Part shown: one piece after another, positions 45,461-53,243 of the stretch
How the letters are laid out: the number at the start of each line of letters is the position of its first letter
How positions within the stretch are numbered: position 1 is the first letter of the stretch
Origin: Pseudomonas sp. FeN3W
GTDB lineage: Bacteria; Pseudomonadota; Gammaproteobacteria; Pseudomonadales; Pseudomonadaceae
Direction of reading: 5' to 3'
Length of the DNA stretch: 64,000 nucleotides
Assembly: GCA_030263805.2 (NCBI GenBank)
Contig: CP136010.1
Coordinates: forward strand, 2,867,001-2,931,000
Translations under genes and position numbers: made by a program
The notes under the pieces: generated by a model
What the model was told of the DNA's origin: nothing
Database searches by the model: none
The model's input: the letters and a program-made list of their open reading frames with translations, nothing else

Positions 45461-47872
45461 ATGGATATGCCAGCGTCAAAGAACATCAGCGTCCTGTTCA
45501 TCGAGGACAGCCCGCACGACGCCGAACTCGCCCAGCTGGCGCTGGAGCGCAGTGGCTACACCCTGCACACCGAACTGGTCTACAGCCATGCCGGCGTGGT
45601 GGAAGCACTGCAGCGGCGCGCCTTCGACCTGATCCTGGCGGACTTCATTCTGCCAGGCTTCTCCGGCAGCCAGGCCCTGCAGGAAGCACGCCGGCTGGCG
45701 CCACAGACCCCCTTCATCTTCCTCTCCGGCGTGTTCGGCGAGGAGCACGCGGTCAACATGATGCGCTCCGGCGCCGTCGACTACGTGCTCAAGCAGAACC
45801 TCGGCTTTCTGCCCAAGGCCGTGGAGCGGGCACTGGCCGAAGTCGACGAACGGCGCCGCCGCCTGCAGGCCGAACAGGCCTTGCGCGAGGTCGAGGTGCG
45901 CGCGCGCCTGGCCATCGATGCGGCACGCCTGGGCATGTGGGACTACGAACCGCAGAGTGGCACGCTGATCTGGGATCAGCGCTGCCGGGCCATGCTCGGT
46001 ATCGGCGCGCAGGACCCGGTGGACATGCCGCTGTTCGAACGGCTCTGCCACCCGGAAGACCGCGAGCGGATACGCGAGGAGATCGCCCGCGCCATCGCCG
46101 GCGAAGACGGCGGTGAGTACTGCATCACCTACCGCGTGCTTTTCGATGACGACAGCCTGCGCTGGATGGAAACCCGCGGCCAGGCCTTCTTCGAAGGCGA
46201 GCAGTGCTCGCGCTTCGTCGGCGTGATGATGGACATCACCGAACAACAGCTGGCGACCCAGACCCTCAGGCAGATGAACGAAACCCTGGGCGAGCGCGTG
46301 CAGGAGCGCACCCGCGAACGTGACCGCACCTGGGAGTTGTCCCGCGACCTGCTGGCGGTCACCCACCTGGACATGATGCCGGTCGCGCTCAATCCCATCT
46401 GGGAAGACGCCTTCGGTTGGCCGCTGGAACAGCTCATGCAGCACCCGCTGAGCTGGCTGGTGCATCCCGACGATCTGCAGGCGACCCAGGAAGAAAATGC
46501 CCGTGTCGGCCAAGGCAAGGTCACCAACCGTTTCGTCAATCGCATGCGCCATCGCGATGGCAGCTATCGCTGGCTGTCCTGGTCGGTGGTCGCCGATGAC
46601 GGACGCATCTACTCGGCGGCGCGGGACATCACCAGCGAAATCGCCGCGGTCGACAAACTGGCCGAGGCCAACCGCGAGCTGCGCGCGCAAATCCAGGAGC
46701 GCGAACGCGTCGAGGCCACGCTGCAGCAGATGCAGCGTCTGGAAGCCGTCGGCCAGCTGACCGCCGGCGTCGCCCATGACTTCAACAACCTGCTGACGGT
46801 CATCCTCACCAGCGCCAGCTTTCTGCAGAGCGATCTCGAACAGGGCGCCCCGGCAGAGCGTAGCTTGCGGCGTCTGCAGTACATCCGCGAATCCGGCGAG
46901 CGCGGTGCCACGTTGACCAGTCAGCTGCTCGCCTTCGCCCGGCGCCAGCAGCTCACGCCGGCGGCGATCGACCTCAACGACACCCTGGTCAGCCTGCTCA
47001 GCCTGCTGAAGAGCACCCTCGGCGGCAGCGTCAGCATCGAGACCGACACCCAGGCCAACATCTGGCACGCGCTGGTGGACCCGACCCAGATCGAGATGAT
47101 CATCCTCAATCTGGCGATCAATGCTCGCGATGCCATGGGTGACAGCGGGCGACTGACGCTGGGCACGCGCAATGTGGTGGTCAGCGAGGCGGCACTGCGC
47201 GCCGAAGACCCCGGCCCAGGCGAGTACGTGGTGCTGTCGGTGACCGATACCGGCACCGGCATGAGCGAGGAAGTGCTGAGCAAGGCGTTCGAGCCCTTCT
47301 TCACCACCAAGGAAGTCGGCAAAGGCTCGGGCCTCGGCCTGGCGCAGGTTTTCGGTTTCGCCAAGCAATCCGGTGGCGGTGCCCGTATCGAAAGCCGCGA
47401 GGGCGTCGGCACCACGGTCAAGGTATTCCTGCCCCGCACCGCGGCTCCGCAGCAGCAGGAGCCGACCGTGGCTGTGAGTGCCGGCAGCCGCGAAGACAAT
47501 GCGCAACACAGCATCCTGCTGGTGGACGACGATCCCAGCGTGCGCGAGGTGACCGCACTGATGCTGCAGGATCTCGGCTTCGCGGTGACCGAGGCGGACA
47601 GCGGCGACCACGCCTTGCAGCTGCTGGCAGGTGATATCGAAGTCGATCTGCTGCTGGCCGATTTCGCCATGCCGGGGATGAACGGCGGCGAACTGGCCCG
47701 CGCCGTGCGCATGCGCCACCCTGAGCTGCCGGTCATTTTCGTGACCGGCTACGCCGAACTGTGCGAACTGGGCCTGGCCGGCTACTCGATCATCCAGAAG
47801 CCGTTCCGCGAGGAACAGCTGGCGAACAAAATTTACCTGGCACTCAAGGAAGGCAGCCTGACCGATGGCTGA
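45461..47872 (+). CDS. Hybrid sensor kinase/response regulator (REC-PAS-PAS-HisKA-HATPase-REC)
   Basis: 803 aa (797 if the second ATG is used). An N-terminal receiver has phospho-Asp61 (LADFILPGFSG). Two PAS-type segments follow (about 140-265 and 300-395). A HisKA domain has His439 in GVAHDFNNLLTVI, and HATPase_c (about 545-670) shows LNLAINARDAMG and GSGLGLAQVFGF. A C-terminal receiver has Asp734 (LLADFAMPGMNG). No membrane helix is seen, so it is cytoplasmic. Having receivers at both ends lets it take phosphate in and pass it on. It lies between the regulator and the heme oxygenase of the phytochrome operon. Confidence 0.9.
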   Translation: MDMPASKNISVLFIEDSPHDAELAQLALERSGYTLHTELVYSHAGVVEALQRRAFDLILADFILPGFSGSQALQEARRLAPQTPFIFLSGVFGEEHAVNMMRSGAVDYVLKQNLGFLPKAVERALAEVDERRRRLQAEQALREVEVRARLAIDAARLGMWDYEPQSGTLIWDQRCRAMLGIGAQDPVDMPLFERLCHPEDRERIREEIARAIAGEDGGEYCITYRVLFDDDSLRWMETRGQAFFEGEQCSRFVGVMMDITEQQLATQTLRQMNETLGERVQERTRERDRTWELSRDLLAVTHLDMMPVALNPIWEDAFGWPLEQLMQHPLSWLVHPDDLQATQEENARVGQGKVTNRFVNRMRHRDGSYRWLSWSVVADDGRIYSAARDITSEIAAVDKLAEANRELRAQIQERERVEATLQQMQRLEAVGQLTAGVAHDFNNLLTVILTSASFLQSDLEQGAPAERSLRRLQYIRESGERGATLTSQLLAFARRQQLTPAAIDLNDTLVSLLSLLKSTLGGSVSIETDTQANIWHALVDPTQIEMIILNLAINARDAMGDSGRLTLGTRNVVVSEAALRAEDPGPGEYVVLSVTDTGTGMSEEVLSKAFEPFFTTKEVGKGSGLGLAQVFGFAKQSGGGARIESREGVGTTVKVFLPRTAAPQQQEPTVAVSAGSREDNAQHSILLVDDDPSVREVTALMLQDLGFAVTEADSGDHALQLLAGDIEVDLLLADFAMPGMNGGELARAVRMRHPELPVIFVTGYAELCELGLAGYSIIQKPFREEQLANKIYLALKEGSLTDG

Positions 47873-48419
47873 GCTGCGTGCACGCCTCAGACAAGCCACG
47901 GCGCCGCTGCATGAACAGGTCGATGCCGCCTTCTCGAGTTTCAGCCTCGATCAGCCGGATGGCTATCGCCGCTTCCTGCGTGCCCACAGCCGGGTCCTGA
48001 GCGCCACGGAGATCGCGCTGGAGCGCGCCGGTTTCGCCGATCTGCTGGACGACTGGCCAATGCGGGTGCGCCGCCATGCCTTGTGGGCCGATCTGGCCGA
48101 GCTGGAGTGCCCGCCTCCGCCAGCGCTGTCGCTACCGTCACTGAGCGATTTCGCCAGCTGCTGGGGCGTCGCCTACGTGCTGGAAGGGTCGCGCCTGGGT
48201 GGCCGCGTACTCGCACGGCGGATACGCCAGGCCAACCCGACCGCGCCCGTTCGCTACCTCGAGCATGGTGACGTCGCCAGGCTCTGGCCAGCCTTTCTCG
48301 CCCGTCTCGAACAGGATGCCGCCAGCTGCGCCTGGGACCCGATGCTGGTCGCCGCCGAACGGACCTTCGCACTGTTCACCGAAGCTGCCGCGCTGGAACA
48401 CGACTGCGAATACGTCTGA
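47865..48419 (+). CDS. bphO: Heme oxygenase, biliverdin-producing
   Basis: 184 aa. It opens heme to biliverdin, the chromophore needed by BphP. The proximal heme ligand is His16 in TAPLHEQVD, and the distal helix is read in CWGVAYVLEGSRLGGRVLAR (about 101-120), with the small residues that allow oxygen binding. It overlaps the hybrid kinase end by 8 nt, so it belongs to the phytochrome operon. The stop is followed by a run of eight T without a clear hairpin, 47 bp before the convergent glmS stop. Confidence 0.9.
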   Translation: MAELRARLRQATAPLHEQVDAAFSSFSLDQPDGYRRFLRAHSRVLSATEIALERAGFADLLDDWPMRVRRHALWADLAELECPPPPALSLPSLSDFASCWGVAYVLEGSRLGGRVLARRIRQANPTAPVRYLEHGDVARLWPAFLARLEQDAASCAWDPMLVAAERTFALFTEAAALEHDCEYV

Positions 48420-48439
48420 GACTTTATTTTCATCCCACA

Positions 48440-48512
48440 TTTTTTTTGTATAGGCACGCTAGCCGGTCACTCCACCGTGACGGACTTGGCGAGGTTGCGC
48501 GGCTGGTCGACG
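48440..48512 (-). other. Unoccupied attTn7 region (glmS 3' end and downstream)
   Basis: The glmS C-terminus codes for the conserved DQPRNLAKSVTVE end that TnsD recognises. Tn7-like elements insert about 25 bp past the stop, which here falls near 48442, between bphO and glmS. No transposon end or cargo is present. The site assignment is by homology. Confidence 0.6.
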
Positions 48513-50317
48513 TCGGTACCGCGCAGCACGGCAACGTAGTACGACAGCAGTTGCAGCGGCAGGGTGTAGAGGATCGGTGCCAGGACGTCGTGAATATGCG
48601 GCATGTTCACCACGAAGATCCCTTCACCGTTGTCGAACCCGGCTTCACGATCGGCAAAGACGATCAGCTCGCCGCCACGGGCGCGCACTTCCTGCAGGTT
48701 GGACTTGAGCTTCTCCAGCAACTCGTTGTTCGGTGCCACCGTGACCACCGGCATGTCGGCGTCCACCAGTGCCAGCGGGCCGTGCTTGAGCTCACCGGCC
48801 GGGTAGGCCTCGGCATGGATGTAGGAGATTTCCTTGAGCTTGAGCGCACCTTCCATCGCCACCGGATACTGCGCGCCGCGGCCGAGGAACAGGGTGTGGT
48901 GCTTCTCGGCGAAGTGCTCGGAAATCTTCTCCACCGTAGCGTCCATCGCCAGCGCCTCGCCGAGGCGGGTCGGCAGCCGGCGCAGCTCGTCGACCAGCTC
49001 GGCCTCCAGCGCAGGGGAAAGCGTGCCACGGACCTGGCCCAGCGAAAGGGTCAGCAACAACAGGCCGACCAACTGGGTGGTGAAGGCCTTGGTCGAAGCC
49101 ACGCCGATCTCCGGGCCGGCCTGGGTGAGCAAGGTCAGGTCCGATTCGCGTACCAGCGAACTGATGCCGACGTTGCAGATCGCCAAGCTGGCCAGATAGC
49201 GACCTTCCTGCTCGGTGCGCGCCTTGGCGTTGCGCAGCGCTGCAAGCGAATCGGCCGTCTCGCCGGATTGGGAGATGGTGACGAACAGGGTGTCCGACGG
49301 CACCACCACTTTGCGGTAGCGGAACTCACTGGCAACCTCGACCTGACAGGGAATACCGGCCAGTTCTTCCAGCCAGTAACGCGCGACCATGCCGGCGTGA
49401 TAGCTGGTGCCGCAGGCGACGATCTGCACATTGCGCACCTTGGCGAACAGCTCGGCGGCTTGCGGTCCGAACGCCTGCACCAGCACCTGATGATCGCCTA
49501 GCCGGCCTTCCAGGGTGCGCTGCACGACCTTCGGCTGCTCGTGAATCTCCTTGAGCATGAAGTGGCGATACTCGCCCTTGTCCGCCGCTTCGGCACCTTC
49601 GTGGTACTGCACGGCCTCGCGCTGCACCGGCTGGCCATCGACATCCCAGATATGCACCGCATCACGGCGGATTTCGGCGATGTCACCCTCTTCCAGATAC
49701 ATGAAACGGTCGGTGACCTGACGCAGCGCCAGCTGGTCGGAAGCGAGGAAGTTTTCCCCCAGGCCCAGACCGATCACCAACGGACTGCCGCTGCGCGCGG
49801 CGAGCAGGCGATCGGGCTGGCGGGCCGAGATCACCGCCAGGCCGTAGGCGCCATGCAGTTCCTTGACTGCCGCCTTCAGCGCAACGGTGAGGTCGCCAAG
49901 CGAAGCGAGCTTGTGGTGCAGCAGGTGCACGATGACTTCGGTATCGGTATCCGAGAGGAATACGTAACCCATCTCCTTGAGTTGAGCCCGCAGTGCCTCG
50001 TGGTTCTCGATGATGCCGTTGTGCACCACGGCCAGATCGTCACCGGAGAAATGCGGATGAGCATTGCGCTCGCAGGGTGCACCGTGGGTCGCCCAGCGGG
50101 TATGCGCAATGCCCAGGCGGCCGGCCAGCTGCGTCTGTTGCTGAGCCTGTTCCAGTTCGGCGACCTTGCCGTTACGGCGCAGGCGCTCGAGCGTGCCGTT
50201 CTCATCCAGCACGGCAACGCCGGCACTGTCATAGCCACGGTATTCCAGGCGCTTGAGGCCCTCGAGAAGGATCGCGGTGATGTTGCGTTCGGCGACGGCG
50301 CCAACGATGCCACACAT
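48467..50317 (-). CDS. glmS: Glutamine-fructose-6-phosphate aminotransferase (isomerizing)
   Basis: 616 aa. It makes glucosamine-6-phosphate, the first step to UDP-GlcNAc for peptidoglycan and LPS. The N-terminal glutaminase has nucleophile Cys2 (MCGIVGAV) and the HTRWATHG (about 76) and NGIIENHE (about 99) motifs. Two SIS isomerase domains follow (GTSYHAG and SQSGETADS, then GRGAQYPVAMEGALKLKEISYIHAE). The end is DQPRNLAKSVTVE. It lies 2 bp after glmR and is probably cotranscribed with it. No glmS ribozyme-like sequence is expected or seen. Confidence 0.96.
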   Translation of the reverse strand: MCGIVGAVAERNITAILLEGLKRLEYRGYDSAGVAVLDENGTLERLRRNGKVAELEQAQQQTQLAGRLGIAHTRWATHGAPCERNAHPHFSGDDLAVVHNGIIENHEALRAQLKEMGYVFLSDTDTEVIVHLLHHKLASLGDLTVALKAAVKELHGAYGLAVISARQPDRLLAARSGSPLVIGLGLGENFLASDQLALRQVTDRFMYLEEGDIAEIRRDAVHIWDVDGQPVQREAVQYHEGAEAADKGEYRHFMLKEIHEQPKVVQRTLEGRLGDHQVLVQAFGPQAAELFAKVRNVQIVACGTSYHAGMVARYWLEELAGIPCQVEVASEFRYRKVVVPSDTLFVTISQSGETADSLAALRNAKARTEQEGRYLASLAICNVGISSLVRESDLTLLTQAGPEIGVASTKAFTTQLVGLLLLTLSLGQVRGTLSPALEAELVDELRRLPTRLGEALAMDATVEKISEHFAEKHHTLFLGRGAQYPVAMEGALKLKEISYIHAEAYPAGELKHGPLALVDADMPVVTVAPNNELLEKLKSNLQEVRARGGELIVFADREAGFDNGEGIFVVNMPHIHDVLAPILYTLPLQLLSYYVAVLRGTDVDQPRNLAKSVTVE

Positions 50318-50319
50318 GC

Positions 50320-51102
50320 TCAGGTCTCCAGATTGGTTTCGACGGCCACGCAGATCAGTTTGACGCCGCGGGCCAGGATGCTGCTGCGCGCCTCGTCGCT
50401 GAGGCGCTCATCGGTGATCAGGGTATGCACGCTGCTCCAAGGCAGCTCGAGATTGGGAATGCGCCGACCGATCTTGTCGGCCTCGGCGAGCACGATGACT
50501 TCCCGCGCGACATCGGCCATCACTCGGGACAACCCTAGCAGTTCGTTGAAGGTGGTGGTGCCCCGCTCCAGATCGATGCCATCTGCACCGATGAACAGTT
50601 GGTCGAAGTCATAGGAGCGCAGCACCTGCTCGGCAACCTGGCCCTGAAAGGACTCCGAATGCGGGTCCCAGGTGCCGCCGGTCATCAGCAGCACCGGTTC
50701 ATGCTCCAGCTCACGCAGGGCATTGGCCACGTTCAACGAATTGGTCATCACCACCAGGCCATGCCTGTGGCCCAGTTGCGGAATCATCGCCGCCGTGGTG
50801 GTGCCGCTGTCGATGATGACCCGTGCGTGCTCGCGAATGCAGCCGACCGCGGCGGCGGCAATCGCCTGCTTCCAGGACGACACCGGCTGCACGCTGTCGC
50901 CGATCAGCTCCTGCGGCAACTGCACCGCTCCGCCGTAGCGGCGCAGCAGCAGGCCGTTCTTCCCGAGTGCGGTGAGATCCTTGCGGATGGTGACTTCCGA
51001 GGTTTCGAAGCGCCGCGACAGCTCATCCACACTGACCTCGCCGCGCTCGTTGAGCAAGGCGAGGATCGCGTGGCGACGTTGCGGGGTGTTGCGCTTCGAC
51101 AT
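50320..51102 (-). CDS. glmR: DeoR-family transcriptional regulator GlmR
   Basis: 260 aa. An N-terminal helix-turn-helix (about 8-55: RRHAILALLNERGEVSVDELSRRFETSEVTIRKDL) is followed by a sugar-phosphate sensing domain (about 75-235: IIDSGTTTAAMIPQL, FIGADGIDLERGTTTFN). Members sense phosphorylated sugars, and its place just before glmS suggests control of amino sugar synthesis. ATG at 51102 fits the family start MSKRNTPQRRH. An inverted repeat of DeoR type lies immediately upstream. Confidence 0.9.
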   Translation of the reverse strand: MSKRNTPQRRHAILALLNERGEVSVDELSRRFETSEVTIRKDLTALGKNGLLLRRYGGAVQLPQELIGDSVQPVSSWKQAIAAAAVGCIREHARVIIDSGTTTAAMIPQLGHRHGLVVMTNSLNVANALRELEHEPVLLMTGGTWDPHSESFQGQVAEQVLRSYDFDQLFIGADGIDLERGTTTFNELLGLSRVMADVAREVIVLAEADKIGRRIPNLELPWSSVHTLITDERLSDEARSSILARGVKLICVAVETNLET

Positions 51103-51109
51103 GTATATG

Positions 51110-51142
51110 TTTCGATTCGAAAGATAACGGCGCGAATCAAAA
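51110..51142. promoter_or_regulatory. Candidate DeoR-type operator upstream of glmR
   Basis: TTTCGATTCGAAA (51110-51122) is a near-perfect inverted repeat of the TTCG-type half-sites used by GlpR-like repressors. A weaker copy, CGCGAATCAAAA, follows 8 bp on. They lie just upstream of the glmR start, so autoregulation of glmR-glmS is likely. Confidence 0.55.
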
Positions 51143-51233
51143 CATAAGTGCTTGCGGGCTGCAAGCTGCTGGCGATCCAGCCTCGGCCCCGATAACGGGG
51201 AGCACGCCGGCATCCCCGTTCCGAACGCAGGAT

Positions 51234-52595
51234 CTACGACTGCTTCTTCGGTCGCTGCCAGCCTTCGATATTTCGTTGGCGGCCGCGGCCGAGGCCCAGA
51301 GTATGCGCCGGTACGTCCTCGGTGATCGTCGAACCGGCGCCGGTCGTCGCGCCATCCCCCAGATTCAGCGGTGCAACCAGCGAACTGTTGGAGCCGATGA
51401 AGACATCCTCGCCCATCACTGTCCTGAACTTGTTGGCGCCGTCGTAGTTGCAGGTGATTGTCCCAGCGCCGATATTGCTCCGCGCGCCGATCTCGGCGTC
51501 GCCCAGGTAGCTCAGATGACCGGCCTTGGCGCCATCGCCCAGGGTCGCGTTCTTCAGTTCGACAAAATTGCCCACGTGCGCCTTGGCACCGAGCACGCTG
51601 CCCGGACGCAGCCGCGCGAACGGGCCGCAATCGGCACCTTCGCCGACCACCGCACCTTCGAGATGGGAGTTGGCCTTGACGATCGCACCGCGGCGCAGCG
51701 TGCTGTCCTTGATCACGCAGTTCGGTCCGATCTGCACATCGTCCTCGATGGTCACCTTGCCTTCGAGGATGACGTTGACGTCGATCAGCACGTCTCGCCC
51801 GACGTCCACCTCGCCACGCAGATCGAAACGCGCCGGATCGCGCAGCGTCACGCCTTGGGCCATCAAACGGCGAGCGGCACGCAGCTGGTAGTGGCGTTCC
51901 AGCTCCGCCAGCTGGATGCGGTCGTTGGCGCCTTGCACTTCCATGGCGTCCAGCGGCTGTTCGGTGGCGACGCGCAGACCGTCAGCCACGGCCATGGCGA
52001 TCACGTCGGTCAGGTAATACTCGCCCTGGGCATTGCTGTTGGACAGGCGGCCGAGCCATTCGCCGACACGGTTGCCCGGTACGGCGAGAATGCCAGTATT
52101 GCCCTCGCGGATCGCCTTCTGCTCGTCGCTGGCATCCTTGTGCTCGACGATGGCCTGCACTTCGCCGCGCGCATCACGGACGATGCGGCCATAGCCGGTT
52201 GGGTCGTCCAGCTTCACCGTCAGCAACGCCAGCTGCTCCGGCCCGACCTTCTGCAACAGACGCTGCAGGGTTTCAACTTCGATCAGCGGTACGTCACCGT
52301 AGAGGATCAGCACGCGCTCGGCCGACAGATTCGGCAACGCCTGGGCCACGGCATGGCCAGTTCCCAGCTGCTCGGCCTGGATGACGAAGGCTAGATCATC
52401 GCCGGTCAGCCGCTGGCGCACCTGCTCGGCACCGTGGCCGATGACCACCTGGATGCTTTGCGGCTGCAGCGCACGGGCCGTGTCGATGACATGCCCGAGC
52501 ATGGATTTTCCGGCGACCGGATGCAGCACCTTGGGCAGCGCCGAACGCATGCGCGTGCCCTGGCCTGCGGCGAGAATGACGATATCGAGAGACAT
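51234..52595 (-). CDS. glmU: Bifunctional UDP-GlcNAc pyrophosphorylase / glucosamine-1-phosphate acetyltransferase
   Basis: 453 aa. The N-terminal half is a nucleotidyltransferase (LAAGQGTRMRSALPKVLHPVAGKSM at about 8-32, ILYGDVPLI at about 98). The C-terminal half is a left-handed beta-helix acetyltransferase from about 250, with RLRPGSVLGAKAHVGNFVELK and catalytic His near GAKAGHLSYLGDAEIG. Together they perform the last two steps to UDP-GlcNAc. It lies 131 bp upstream of glmR in the direction of transcription, and downstream of the atp operon terminator. Confidence 0.96.
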   Translation of the reverse strand: MSLDIVILAAGQGTRMRSALPKVLHPVAGKSMLGHVIDTARALQPQSIQVVIGHGAEQVRQRLTGDDLAFVIQAEQLGTGHAVAQALPNLSAERVLILYGDVPLIEVETLQRLLQKVGPEQLALLTVKLDDPTGYGRIVRDARGEVQAIVEHKDASDEQKAIREGNTGILAVPGNRVGEWLGRLSNSNAQGEYYLTDVIAMAVADGLRVATEQPLDAMEVQGANDRIQLAELERHYQLRAARRLMAQGVTLRDPARFDLRGEVDVGRDVLIDVNVILEGKVTIEDDVQIGPNCVIKDSTLRRGAIVKANSHLEGAVVGEGADCGPFARLRPGSVLGAKAHVGNFVELKNATLGDGAKAGHLSYLGDAEIGARSNIGAGTITCNYDGANKFRTVMGEDVFIGSNSSLVAPLNLGDGATTGAGSTITEDVPAHTLGLGRGRQRNIEGWQRPKKQS

Positions 52596-52680
52596 GAAGC
52601 GATTCCTGAACGGTTTCGGCCCGTCAGCTCACCCATACGCAGTCAGGGTGCAGCTGGTATCAGCGCCGACAAATGGCAGA

Positions 52681-52713
52681 AAAAGAAAAAGGGTAGCCAA
52701 GGCTACCCTTTTA
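52681..52713 (-). terminator. Terminator of the atp operon
   Basis: A perfect stem GGGTAGCC/GGCTACCC with a 2-base centre, extended by A-T pairs, is followed on the minus strand by TTTTTCTTTTT. It is placed about 30 bp after the atpC stop and ends the operon before glmU. Confidence 0.9.
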
Positions 52714-52740
52714 CTCGAGCGCGATGAAGTCGCGGGCCGA

Positions 52741-53169
52741 TCAGTGCCGGCCGTACTTCTTGCGCATTGCCTCGATGGTCCGCAGCTGGGCTGCGGCCTC
52801 GGCCAGACGAGCGGCGGCGGAGCCGTAATCGAACTCCGCGCCCTTCTCGTGCAGGGCCTTCTCGGCAGCTTTGACGGCAGCCTGAGCGGCAGCTTCGTCG
52901 ATGTCCTTGGCGCGCGTAGCGGTATCGGCGAGAACCTTCACCATGTTCGGCTGCACTTCGATGAAGCCGCCGGAGATGTAGAAGATCTCCTCGTCACCAC
53001 CCTGCTTGATCACTCGAACCGGACCCGGCTTGAGATCGGTCAGCAGCGGCGCGTGACCCGGCAGAACGCCGATGTCACCCAGGTTGCCGTGGGCGACGAC
53101 CATTTCCACCAGCCCCGAGAACAGCTCTTCTTCCGCACTGACGATGTCGCAATGCACTGTCATAGCCAT
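52741..53169 (-). CDS. atpC: ATP synthase F1 epsilon subunit
   Basis: 142 aa. It has an N-terminal beta-sandwich (TVHCDIVSAEEELFSG to about 85) and a C-terminal helical hairpin (about 90-140) that regulates rotation. I chose the ATG of MAMTVHC, which has GAGG 7 nt upstream, over one two codons earlier. It is the last gene of the operon, set apart from atpD by two strong intercistronic hairpins. Confidence 0.94.
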   Translation of the reverse strand: MAMTVHCDIVSAEEELFSGLVEMVVAHGNLGDIGVLPGHAPLLTDLKPGPVRVIKQGGDEEIFYISGGFIEVQPNMVKVLADTATRAKDIDEAAAQAAVKAAEKALHEKGAEFDYGSAAARLAEAAAQLRTIEAMRKKYGRH

Positions 53170-53192
53170 GTTCATGCCTCGGTAATCAGCCT

Positions 53193-53238
53193 GACCGGCA
53201 GCTGCCGGTCAAGCTGGTTGGCGCCCGCGAACGGGCGC
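53193..53238 (-). other. Two intercistronic hairpins between atpD and atpC
   Basis: In transcription order, the first is GCGCCCG-CGAA-CGGGCGC (53221-53238). The second is the perfect palindrome GACCGGCAGCTGCCGGTC (53193-53210). Neither is followed by a T-run, so they are more likely mRNA stability or translation-tuning structures than terminators. Confidence 0.75.
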
Positions 53239-53243
53239 GCCAG

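Noticed and set aside
50318..50319. glmS ribozyme or other RNA control upstream of glmS
   Set aside because: Only 2 bp separate glmR and glmS, so no leader exists.
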